Assembly: GCF_001293565.1 (NCBI RefSeq)
Contig: NZ_JXMU01000001.1
Location: 1-64,000, forward strand
DNA from: Ahrensia marina
GTDB taxonomy: Bacteria > Pseudomonadota > Alphaproteobacteria > Rhizobiales > Rhizobiaceae
DNA length: 64,000 bases
Direction of reading: 5' to 3'
Each line of letters opens with the position of its first letter. Position 1 is the stretch's first letter. This document shows, one piece after another, positions 33,373-41,223 of the stretch. The notes beneath the pieces were generated by a model. It was not told where the DNA came from. It saw only the letters and a program-made list of their open reading frames with translations, and made no database searches. The position numbers were made by a program, and so were the translations under genes.

Positions 33373-34371
33373 ATGACTTTAAGAAAACTCATCACTGGTC
33401 TAGCGGCAAGCGCTGCCGTTATCGTAACTGCGACAACTGCAGCAAACGCTCAAGACATTACAGTCGCCTATTTCGAGCAATGGCCGTTGCCGATGCTGGC
33501 TGCTAAAGCACAGGGCAAATATGAAGAAGCACTGGGCACAAATATCAACTTCCGCGCCTTTGAAACCGGTACAGCAATGTCAGCGGCAATGGCGTCTGGC
33601 GATGTACAATTCTCTGTCAGCCAGGGCGTTCCACCGTTTGTTGTTGCGGCCTCCGGCGGTCAGGACATTCAGGTTCTGGATGTTGCGGTAAGCTATTCAG
33701 ACAACGATAACTGTGTCGTATCTTCCTCGCTTGAAATCGATAAAAATTCGGCCTCGGAACTGGCAGGTAAAAAAGTTGCTGTTCCTCTCGGCACGGCCGC
33801 CCATTACGGCTTCCTGCGCCAGATGGACCATTTTGGTGTCGACCTAGCCTCTCTTGAAATTGTCGACATGGCACCACCGGAAGGCGCGGTTGCACTCAGC
33901 CAAGGCGATGTTGATTTCGCCTGCGGTTATGGCGGCGGCCTGACAAGCATGAAAGAACACGGCAATGTGCTTTTGACAGGCGCGGAAAAAGAAGAGCTTG
34001 GTATTCTTGTGTTCGACGTAACATCAGCGCCAGCCGCTTTTGTTGCTGAAAATGGCGACCTTGTTGCAAAATTCCTCGCCGTTACCGCCGAAGCGAACGC
34101 CGAATGGAATGCCAACCAGAGCGATGAAATGCTTCAGCTGATTGCAGAGCAATCCGGTATGGATGTGGATGCCACGAAAGCATCCATCTCAACCATGACA
34201 TTCCCAAGCGTTGAAGACCAGCTTTCTGACAAATGGCTCGGCGGCAATGCTGCGACCTTCATGAAGGGCGTAGCGGATGTGTTTGTTGAAGCAGGAAGCA
34301 TCGACAGTGCGCTCGACAGCTACGAAGGCGCTGTCAACGCTGGACCATTGGAAGCCGCAAGCAAAATGTAA
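33373..34371 (+). CDS. tauA: Taurine-type ABC transporter substrate-binding protein
   Basis: 332 residues with GGAGGA 6 nt before the ATG. The signal peptide ends near residue 26 (ANAQ). The mature protein follows the TauA/SsuA layout: ITVAYFEQWPLPML, FRAFETGTAMSAAMASGDVQFSVSQGVPPFVVAASGG, GKKVAVPLGTAAHYGFLRQM and ALSQGDVDFACGYGGGL. It captures an aliphatic sulfonate in the periplasm. The preceding tauR and following tauBC and soeABC support taurine or a close relative, but binding-site residues differ from E. coli TauA (for instance EQWPLP in place of TSAEPA near the N-terminus), so an N-methylated taurine or another sulfonate is possible. Confidence 0.85.
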   Translation: MTLRKLITGLAASAAVIVTATTAANAQDITVAYFEQWPLPMLAAKAQGKYEEALGTNINFRAFETGTAMSAAMASGDVQFSVSQGVPPFVVAASGGQDIQVLDVAVSYSDNDNCVVSSSLEIDKNSASELAGKKVAVPLGTAAHYGFLRQMDHFGVDLASLEIVDMAPPEGAVALSQGDVDFACGYGGGLTSMKEHGNVLLTGAEKEELGILVFDVTSAPAAFVAENGDLVAKFLAVTAEANAEWNANQSDEMLQLIAEQSGMDVDATKASISTMTFPSVEDQLSDKWLGGNAATFMKGVADVFVEAGSIDSALDSYEGAVNAGPLEAASKM

Positions 34372-34387
34372 AACCCAATATACGAAG

Positions 34388-34414
34388 GCCCGGCGTCTCA
34401 GCCGGGCTTTTTTT
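34388..34414 (+). terminator. Intrinsic terminator/attenuator between tauA and tauB
   Basis: GCCCGGC (34388-34394), loop GTCTCA, GCCGGGC (34401-34407), then seven Ts. It sits inside a same-strand transporter operon, so it would trim most transcripts after tauA, giving the periplasmic receptor in excess over the membrane complex. Confidence 0.8.
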
Positions 34415-34470
34415 ACGGCAGTTGGGATTGATACATAAGTTTGCGATAGAGCAAACAGAAAGAGGGGGAA

Positions 34471-35277
34471 ATGTCAGAACTTTCTATTGATAACATTTCG
34501 ATGCGCTTTGACCTGCCCGACGGGGGAGCGGTTCAGGCACTCAAAAATGTTTCGCTCGATCTAAAAAGCGGTGAATTGCTGAGTATTCTGGGGCCTTCAG
34601 GATGCGGCAAGACCACGCTCCTTAATATTGTGGCGGGCTTTCTTGCCCCAACCGATGGCGTCATGACGCTGAACGGTCACAAGATCGAAGGACCCGGCGC
34701 CGAACGCGGCATGGTGTTTCAGCAAGGTGCATTGTTTGAATGGATGAGCGTTCGCGAAAATGTGGGCTTTGGGCCATCCATGAAAGGGATGCCAAAGGGG
34801 GAAAAACAAAAGATTGTCGACCATCTGCTGGATGTTGTCGGCCTGAGAGATTTTAAAGAAAAAGCAGTTTATGAATTATCCGGCGGCATGCAGCAGCGCG
34901 TAGCGCTTGCGCGTTGCCTTGCCAATGATCCCGATGTCATTTTGATGGATGAACCATTAGGAGCGCTCGACGCTCTAACGCGCGAGAAAATGCAAAGTCT
35001 GGTTCTCAAACTCTGGAAAGAAACCGGCAAGACAATCATTCTAATCACACACTCCGTTGAGGAGGCCTTGCTGCTTGGCGAACGCTTGATTGTCATGGCA
35101 CCCCGTCCCGGCCGTATCCATAAAGAGTACAAATTACCATTTGCGGAACTTGGTGTTGATGCCGATTTACGCGAAGTAAAAAAGCATCCTGACTTCGGCC
35201 CTAAACGCGAAGAAATCCTCTCAATGATTTGGGACATGGAAGAAGAAATTATGGGACGCACGGAGGAAAACGCATGA
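34471..35277 (+). CDS. tauB: Taurine-type ABC transporter ATP-binding protein
   Basis: 268 residues with GAGGGGGA directly before the ATG. Walker A GPSGCGKTT near residue 41, Q-loop FQQGALFEWMSVREN, signature LSGGMQQRVALARCLA, Walker B VILMDEPLGALD and H-loop ILITHSVEEAL. Members of the TauB/SsuB group power uptake of sulfonates and related compounds. It is slightly longer than E. coli TauB (255) because of a C-terminal tail with KKHPDFGPKREEILSMIWDMEEEI. The permease gene overlaps its stop by 4 bases (ATGA). Confidence 0.92.
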   Translation: MSELSIDNISMRFDLPDGGAVQALKNVSLDLKSGELLSILGPSGCGKTTLLNIVAGFLAPTDGVMTLNGHKIEGPGAERGMVFQQGALFEWMSVRENVGFGPSMKGMPKGEKQKIVDHLLDVVGLRDFKEKAVYELSGGMQQRVALARCLANDPDVILMDEPLGALDALTREKMQSLVLKLWKETGKTIILITHSVEEALLLGERLIVMAPRPGRIHKEYKLPFAELGVDADLREVKKHPDFGPKREEILSMIWDMEEEIMGRTEENA

Positions 35278-36545
35278 GTGGTTTAATAGTTTTAGCAATT
35301 TATGTCGGGATTTTCGTTGCCGCTTATTTTGTCATCTCCAAAGTCGCAGCACAAACGACAAGTGACTACACGTCACTGAAAACCGTCACCTTTGGCGACG
35401 AAAGTGCGGTTCGTCCCAACCGGCTCGCCGGTATCATCTCCATTTTAACAATCTTCCTACTCTGGGGCATGTTTACCGGCTCATCATTGTTGCCGGGTTT
35501 CTTACACGCTCCCGCTCCCTTTAGCGGCGAAACATCTTTTGAATATACAGCCGAGGCAAACGGCCAAAGCGATACAGCAACAGTGACAGTTGTTGTTCAC
35601 CCGCGTGAGGAAAATCCAAGCTTGGAAGAACCGGCTGGCGGTGATGGCTTTGCCAAGAACGACATCATTTCAGTCGCTCAATGGCGCAGCAAGCTCGTCC
35701 AATGGGACAAAAATGACGACATTAAAAAGTCTGACGGCTCCACAATTACAGCCATCAATGGACAAAGCGTCGGCCCGGGTGACACAGTCGAAATAACCGG
35801 CGGCTCGGTCACCATCTCCGACAAAGGGACCCCCAATTTCAGGCCTTACAATGGCTGGCAGATGGAGCCGCTCTATTTGCCTGCACCTGAAACCGTGGTG
35901 GAAAGGACCTTCAAAGTGGCAAGCGAAGGCTTCCGCGGTACGTCCCTGCTTGGCCATTTGGGCTGGTCGTTGTTCAGGGTTGTTGCAGGCTTCCTTCTTG
36001 GTGCCCTCGTCGGTATTCCGCTCGGCTATGCGATGGGTCTTTCAAATTGGTTCCGTGGTTGGTTCGACCCGATTGTTGAGTTCATGCGACCGGTTCCGCC
36101 GCTTGCACTTATCCCGCTTGTCATCATTTGGGCCGGTATCGGTGAAGCTGGTAAGGTGATCCTGCTGTTCTTGGCTGCACTTTGGATCATGGCAATTGCT
36201 GCACGTGCCGGAGTATCCGGTGTGAACATTTCCAAAGTTCATGCGGCTTATTCGCTGGGTGCATCAAAATGGCAGATCATGCGATATGTCATCATTCCGA
36301 ACTCTCTGCCTGAAATTTTTACCGGTGCGCGCGTAGCAATGGGTGTCTGTTGGGGAACCGTCGTTGCTGCCGAACTGGTTGCAGCGGAAAAAGGTGCGGG
36401 CATGATGATTATGGTCGCCTCAAAGTTCCAGAATACCGATATTGTTCTTCTGGGCATTATTTTGATTGGTATTATCGGCTTTGGTATCGATATGCTGATG
36501 CGTGGCGCAGAAAGATATCTCGTTCCATGGAAAGGCCGGGGCTGA
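35274..36545 (+). CDS. tauC: Taurine-type ABC transporter permease with an extra Ig-like periplasmic domain
   Basis: 423 residues from the ATG at 35274 (GGAGG-N7-ATG, overlapping the tauB stop). Typical TauC/SsuC permeases have about 250-280 residues; the extra length is an N-terminal helix pair (about 2-22 and 51-70) and a soluble segment (about 75-200). Its SFEYTAEANGQSDTATVTVVV stretch resembles a cadherin/bacterial Ig-like beta strand pair. The conserved permease core starts at LPAPETVVERTF and includes the EAA loop (AHAAYSLGASKWQIMRYVIIPNSLPEIF region) and GTVVAAELVAAEKGAG. The extra domain may dock the receptor or sense ligand; that is inference. Confidence 0.85.
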   Translation: MSGLIVLAIYVGIFVAAYFVISKVAAQTTSDYTSLKTVTFGDESAVRPNRLAGIISILTIFLLWGMFTGSSLLPGFLHAPAPFSGETSFEYTAEANGQSDTATVTVVVHPREENPSLEEPAGGDGFAKNDIISVAQWRSKLVQWDKNDDIKKSDGSTITAINGQSVGPGDTVEITGGSVTISDKGTPNFRPYNGWQMEPLYLPAPETVVERTFKVASEGFRGTSLLGHLGWSLFRVVAGFLLGALVGIPLGYAMGLSNWFRGWFDPIVEFMRPVPPLALIPLVIIWAGIGEAGKVILLFLAALWIMAIAARAGVSGVNISKVHAAYSLGASKWQIMRYVIIPNSLPEIFTGARVAMGVCWGTVVAAELVAAEKGAGMMIMVASKFQNTDIVLLGIILIGIIGFGIDMLMRGAERYLVPWKGRG

Positions 36546-36558
36546 CAAACCCGCAGTT

Positions 36559-36577
36559 TTGAGACGTTCTGTCTCAA
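36559..36577. promoter_or_regulatory. Operator site D, perfect TTGAGAC-N5-GTCTCAA before soeA
   Basis: A perfect 7+7 palindrome TTGAGAC-GTTCT-GTCTCAA in the 112-nt gap between tauC and soeA. It is the best match of the four sites sharing TGAGAC-N5-GTCTCA. It suggests that soeABC can be controlled separately from tauABC and together with xsc and the iclR/hpsN region. Confidence 0.65.
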
Positions 36578-36612
36578 GATCACAGGAAACTGGCACTATC
36601 ATGCTTTTCATG

Positions 36613-36641
36613 CCCACCCTAAAAAGGGGTGGGTATTTTAT
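36613..36641 (+). terminator. Hairpin (terminator/attenuator) in the soeA leader
   Basis: CCCACCC (36613-36619), loop TAAAAAG, GGGTGGG (36627-36633), then TATTTTATT. It ends two nt before the AGGAGG SD of soeA. It may end tauC transcripts, attenuate soeA, or partly hide the SD. Confidence 0.6.
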
Positions 36642-36657
36642 TAGGAGGATTCTGTCT

Positions 36658-39513
36658 TTGGCTACCGACAGCGCACGCGTAAACACATCGCCGCATGTCT
36701 CTGACGAGATTCGCAAGACCACTTGCTATATGTGTGCATGTCGTTGTGGCATTAACGTTCATCTGCGCAAGGATGAGAACGGCAAGCCTAAGGTACGCTA
36801 TATTGAAGGCAACCGTGACCATCCGATCAATAAGGGTGTTTTGTGCGCAAAAGGCTCTGCCGGCATTATGCAGCATTATTCCCCTGCCCGCCTGAAAGCA
36901 CCAATGAAGCGGGTCGGAGAGCGCGGCGAAGGAAAGTTCGAAGAGATAAGCTGGGATGAAGCGCTTGAGCTAGCAACCAGCTGGTTAAAACCCGTACGCG
37001 AAAAAGATCCCAAAAAACTGGCTTTCTTTACTGGCCGCGATCAAAGCCAGTCACTCACCGGCTGGTGGGCACAGAATTTTGGCACACCCAATTTTGCAGC
37101 GCATGGCGGTTTTTGTTCGGTCAATATGGCTGCAGGCGGCATTTACACATTTGGCGGGGCATTTTGGGAGTTCGGCGCACCGGACTGGGGTAAATCCGAA
37201 CTCTTTATGATTTTCGGTGTCGCGGAAGATCACGATTCCAACCCGATCAAGCTTGGCCTGTCAAAGCTGAAAGCACGGGGCAAAAAAATTATCGGAGTCA
37301 ATCCGGTTCGAACCGGTTACAATGCGATTGCTGATGAATGGGTTGGCATAACGCCCGGCACCGACGGACTATTTGTGTTGTCTATCGTGCATGAACTGCT
37401 CAAAGCCGGCCGCATCGATATCGACTATCTTATTCGCTACACCAATGCACCTTGGCTCGTCATTGATGATCCGAAAGCAAAAGATCATGGCCTGTTCCTG
37501 CGCGACAAAGACGGCAATGCGCAGGTCATTGACCGCAAGACCGGAAAAATCGCCGCTTACAACAGCAAGGATGTAAAACCTGACCTTAAAGGCGAGATTG
37601 ATCTTAAAAACGGCCGCAAAGCTGTACCGTCGTTCACCTTGCTGGCTCAAAAATATCTTGATGACCGGTATGCCCCTGAAAACGTTGCGGAAGAAACCGG
37701 CGTTCCGGCATCGCAAACACGTCGTATTGCAGCGGAAATCGCACACGCCGCTTTTGAAAAAGAAGTCGTGATCGATCAGCCATGGACAGATATGAAGGGC
37801 GAAAAGCATGAAAAGATGATCGGCCGTCCGGTCGCCTTTCATGCCATGCGCGGTATTTCCGCCCACTCGAACGGCTTCCAGACCTGCCGCTCTATTCATC
37901 TTTTACAAATCCTGATCGGTTCGATTGACAGCCCCGGCGGTTTCCGCTTCAAACCGCCCTATCCACGTCCGGTCTCCGCACAGCCCGCACCGCATGGCGG
38001 CAACATTCCGAACACACCGCTAAAAGGCCCGCAGCTTGGCTTTATGCGCGGTCCTGAAGGGCTGCTGCTTGAAGAGGACGGTGTAACGCCGCAACGCATC
38101 GACAAGGCCTACTCATGGGATGCGCCGATGTCCTCCCACGGTTTGATGCACATGGTTATCGCCAACGCCCATGCGCGTGATCCATACGGCATTGATGTCT
38201 TGTTTATGTATATGGCCAACATGTCATGGAACTCATCCATGAACTCATCCGGTGTCATGAAAATGCTGACCAACAAGGATGAGAACGGCGAATATATCAT
38301 TCCAAAGCTGATTTATTCAGACGCTTATTCATCTGAAATGGTGGCCTTTGCCGACCTGATTTTGCCGGACACGACCTATCTTGAGCGTCATGATGCGATT
38401 TCGGCGCTTGATCGCCCGATTTCAGAGCCGGAAGCGTTGTGCGATGCAATCCGCTGGCCTGTTATTGAGCCGGACAGAGAAGTTCGTGGCTTCCAGTCCG
38501 TATTGCTGGACTTAGGCGCACGCCTTGGCCTACCCGCCATGACCAATGAAGACGGTACGCCAAAGTTTAAGGACTATGCCGACTACATTCAAAACCACGA
38601 ACGTAAGCCGGGTGTAGGCCCGCTTCTTGGATGGCGTGGCAAGGACGGCTCAAAAACCGGCCGCGGCGAACCGAACCCGAACCAGATTGATGCCTACATC
38701 AAAAATGGCGGCTTTTCGGAAACTCATGTACCTGCTGAAGCGCTTTACTTCAAACATGCCAATGCCGCGTGGCAGAACTGGGCCGTTGAAATGGGCCTTC
38801 AGGATGCCCCCGTTGAAAATGTGTTCCAGTTATATCTGGAGCCGATGCGCAAGTTTCAATTATGTGCGGAAGGCAAGGCCGAACCACAACCGCCCGAAAC
38901 ACACCGCCAGCGTATTTTAAACTGCTTTGACCCGTTACCGGATTGGTATCCGCCTTTTGAAGGCGCCAGTATTAATCTGGCTGATTTTCCATACCACGCG
39001 CTGACGCAGCGCCCAGCCGCTATGTACCATTCATGGGGCTCGCAAAATGCCTGGCTTCGTCAGATACACGGGCACAACCCGATGTATATTCCAGGCGAAA
39101 TTTGCGATGAAGTTGGCCTTAAGGACGGTGACTGGGCCTATATCATTTCCCATCATGGAAAAATTAAAGTGCCGGTCAAACGCATGAACGCGGTCAATGG
39201 AAAAACCATGTGGACGTGGAACGCGATTGGAAAACGCAAAGGTGCATGGGCATTGTCTGCCAAAGCGCCGGAAACGGAAAAAGGCTTCCTTTTGAACCAC
39301 ATCATCAATGAACTTCTACCGCCCAAAGGGGATGGCCACCGCTGGTCAAACTCGGACCCGATAACCGGTCAGGCGGCATGGTTTGACTTGCGTGTTCGTG
39401 TGGAAAAAGCCCCTGCGGAAGATGAAGTCAGCCAGCCGCAGATGGATGCGCAAAACAATCCGGTCGGATCACCTGACCAAACTGTCGAATATGGTAAGGA
39501 GTGGACGAAATGA
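36658..39513 (+). CDS. soeA: Membrane-bound sulfite dehydrogenase, molybdopterin catalytic subunit (SoeA)
   Basis: 951 residues from a TTG at 36658 with AGGAGG 9 nt upstream; the open frame extends back into tauC but without an SD. It is a DMSO-reductase-family protein: the N-terminal [4Fe-4S] motif CYMCACRCG with a fourth Cys in GVLCAKG, ISWDEALELATSWL, the molybdenum-ligand region HGGFCSVNMAAGG, and C-terminal MGD-binding segments. There is no Tat signal, so it acts in the cytoplasm, as SoeA does. With SoeB and SoeC it oxidises sulfite to sulfate and feeds electrons to quinone. The match in size, soluble N-terminus and link to xsc favour SoeA over DmsA-like reductases. Confidence 0.85.
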   Translation: MATDSARVNTSPHVSDEIRKTTCYMCACRCGINVHLRKDENGKPKVRYIEGNRDHPINKGVLCAKGSAGIMQHYSPARLKAPMKRVGERGEGKFEEISWDEALELATSWLKPVREKDPKKLAFFTGRDQSQSLTGWWAQNFGTPNFAAHGGFCSVNMAAGGIYTFGGAFWEFGAPDWGKSELFMIFGVAEDHDSNPIKLGLSKLKARGKKIIGVNPVRTGYNAIADEWVGITPGTDGLFVLSIVHELLKAGRIDIDYLIRYTNAPWLVIDDPKAKDHGLFLRDKDGNAQVIDRKTGKIAAYNSKDVKPDLKGEIDLKNGRKAVPSFTLLAQKYLDDRYAPENVAEETGVPASQTRRIAAEIAHAAFEKEVVIDQPWTDMKGEKHEKMIGRPVAFHAMRGISAHSNGFQTCRSIHLLQILIGSIDSPGGFRFKPPYPRPVSAQPAPHGGNIPNTPLKGPQLGFMRGPEGLLLEEDGVTPQRIDKAYSWDAPMSSHGLMHMVIANAHARDPYGIDVLFMYMANMSWNSSMNSSGVMKMLTNKDENGEYIIPKLIYSDAYSSEMVAFADLILPDTTYLERHDAISALDRPISEPEALCDAIRWPVIEPDREVRGFQSVLLDLGARLGLPAMTNEDGTPKFKDYADYIQNHERKPGVGPLLGWRGKDGSKTGRGEPNPNQIDAYIKNGGFSETHVPAEALYFKHANAAWQNWAVEMGLQDAPVENVFQLYLEPMRKFQLCAEGKAEPQPPETHRQRILNCFDPLPDWYPPFEGASINLADFPYHALTQRPAAMYHSWGSQNAWLRQIHGHNPMYIPGEICDEVGLKDGDWAYIISHHGKIKVPVKRMNAVNGKTMWTWNAIGKRKGAWALSAKAPETEKGFLLNHIINELLPPKGDGHRWSNSDPITGQAAWFDLRVRVEKAPAEDEVSQPQMDAQNNPVGSPDQTVEYGKEWTK

Positions 39514-40253
39514 CCCTGCTTCCCGCTCAAACTGATAAAAAGCTTGGCCTTGTTATAGACCTCGACATTTGCGTGGGTTGCCATGCCTGCGTCGTCAACT
39601 GCAAGGAATGGAATACCGGCGGCTATGGCGCGCCGCTTGGTGATATTGAAGCCTATGGCGACAATCCGTCAGGCGCATGGCTAAACCGCATTCATACCTT
39701 TGAGGTAACGCCTGAAGATGCACCGGCGCAAATCGTCCATTTTCCAAAATCCTGCCTGCATTGCGATGATGCGCCTTGTGTGACCGTCTGCCCGACCGGC
39801 GCGTCCTATAAACGCGGCGAAGACGGCATTGTGCTTGTCGATGAAAGCATGTGCATCGGTTGCGGCTTGTGCGCCTGGGCATGTCCATATGGCGCACGCG
39901 AAATGGACCCCGTCGAAAATGTCATGAAAAAATGCACATTGTGCGTCGACCGGATTTACAATGACAATTTACCGGAAATTGACCGCACGCCGGCTTGTGT
40001 GAGGACCTGCCCTGCCAATGCACGTCATTTTGGCGACTTTGCTGATCCAAACTCCAATGTCTCGAAAATGACCCGCGAACGCGGCGGATTTGACCTGATG
40101 CCTGAAATGGGCACCAAGCCTGTCAACCAATATCTGCCGCCACGGCCGAAATCACGCCCTGAAGAAACAATCGAAATCGCACCTGCATTTGTACCGAAAG
40201 CCGACGAAGGTCTACTCGGCTGGCTCGACCGTGCGCTTGAGAAATTAGGGTAA
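39510..40253 (+). CDS. soeB: Sulfite dehydrogenase iron-sulfur subunit (SoeB)
   Basis: 247 residues from the ATG at 39510 (AAGGAG upstream), overlapping the soeA stop by 4 bases. It has four ferredoxin-type Cys groups: CVGCHACVVNCKEW, CLHCDDAPCVTVCPTGA, CIGCGLCAWACPYG and CTLCVDRI with a late CVRTCP, as in DmsB/SoeB electron-transfer subunits. It carries electrons from SoeA to the membrane subunit SoeC. It is cytoplasmic, with no signal peptide. The C-terminal tail (PPRPKSRPEETIEIAPAF) is family-specific. Confidence 0.88.
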   Translation: MTLLPAQTDKKLGLVIDLDICVGCHACVVNCKEWNTGGYGAPLGDIEAYGDNPSGAWLNRIHTFEVTPEDAPAQIVHFPKSCLHCDDAPCVTVCPTGASYKRGEDGIVLVDESMCIGCGLCAWACPYGAREMDPVENVMKKCTLCVDRIYNDNLPEIDRTPACVRTCPANARHFGDFADPNSNVSKMTRERGGFDLMPEMGTKPVNQYLPPRPKSRPEETIEIAPAFVPKADEGLLGWLDRALEKLG

Positions 40254-40264
40254 GGACAAACAAA

Positions 40265-41179
40265 ATGCATCCAGCAATATCTGTTATTTTCTTTACCGTT
40301 ACATCAGGTGCAGGATTTGGCCTTATGACCATGATCGGCCTTGGCTTCCCCATGCATGAGGGGCTCGTCGCGGCGTTTCTCTCCTGCCTGCTTGGCGGCG
40401 GTTTGGCAGTTGCAGGCCTCCTGTCCTCAACCTTTCATTTGGGACATCCTGAACGTGCCTGGCGTGCATTGTCGCAATGGCGTTCATCATGGTTGTCACG
40501 TGAGGGTGTCATCGCGATTGTCACACTATTGATCTTTGCAGCCTATGCGCTGATCTGGATGTTTACTGGAGAGCGCATTGCGCCTTTGGGCTGGGCAGTC
40601 GCGGCAGGCTCGTTGTTGACTGTTTATGCCACCTCGATGATTTACGCCCAGCTTAAAACAGTGCCCAACTGGCACTCGAAACTCACACCGCTTTGTTACC
40701 TGTTCTTCTCTGTCACTTCCGGCCTTTTGCTGGCCGGCATGATCGGCAAGGCAGCGTTTATTCTTGGCCTACCGACACCGACTATCATTGTTGTTGCACT
40801 TGGTATTGCCTGGGTTATCAAGTCTGTCTGGTGGCGCCGCGCAGATACAATCGGCTTTTCAGATACCGGCTCTGATACCGGAACGGCTACCGGTCTGGGG
40901 CATTTGGGGAAAGTCAAACTGCTGGAAAAACCGCATACCGGTGAAAACTATCTTACCCGCGAAATGGTGCATCAGATTGGGCGCAAACACGCGCTCAAAC
41001 TACGCGCGATTGCGTATATTCTGGGCGGGATCGTGCCGGTGATCATGTGTACAATTGCCTTGTTTGCGGCACCGGTGTTCTTTTTGGCTATTGCGGCAGT
41101 GAGCATGCTTATCGGCCTTTTTGCAGAGCGTTGGCTCTTCTTTGCAGAAGCCAAACATGCGGTAAGCCTCTATTACTGA
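40265..41179 (+). CDS. soeC: Sulfite dehydrogenase membrane anchor (SoeC, DmsC/NrfD-like)
   Basis: 304 residues with AAGGA 8 nt before the ATG. Eight membrane segments are predicted, starting PAISVIFFTVTSGAGFGLMTMIG, with HLGHPERAWRALSQWRSSWLSREG in the first loops, a motif shared by DmsC-like quinone-reacting anchors. It anchors SoeAB to the inner face of the membrane and passes electrons to the quinone pool. It ends in a strong terminator shared with the convergent DUF1989 gene region, closing the tau-soe block. Confidence 0.88.
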   Translation: MHPAISVIFFTVTSGAGFGLMTMIGLGFPMHEGLVAAFLSCLLGGGLAVAGLLSSTFHLGHPERAWRALSQWRSSWLSREGVIAIVTLLIFAAYALIWMFTGERIAPLGWAVAAGSLLTVYATSMIYAQLKTVPNWHSKLTPLCYLFFSVTSGLLLAGMIGKAAFILGLPTPTIIVVALGIAWVIKSVWWRRADTIGFSDTGSDTGTATGLGHLGKVKLLEKPHTGENYLTREMVHQIGRKHALKLRAIAYILGGIVPVIMCTIALFAAPVFFLAIAAVSMLIGLFAERWLFFAEAKHAVSLYY

Positions 41180-41187
41180 CATCAATT

Positions 41188-41213
41188 TGCCCTGCACTTG
41201 CGGGGCATTTTTT
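41188..41213 (+). terminator. Intrinsic terminator after soeC
   Basis: TGCCCTGC (41188-41195), loop ACTT, GCGGGGCA (41200-41207), then six Ts. Stem of 8 bp with one G-T pair. Confidence 0.8.
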
Positions 41214-41223
41214 CAGGTAGAAT

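Noticed and set aside
36658-41179. DMSO reductase or formate dehydrogenase DmsABC/FdhGHI
   Set aside because: The catalytic subunit lacks a Tat signal, has the SoeA size, and lies between tauABC/xsc and a pathway that makes sulfite; SoeABC is the simpler reading.
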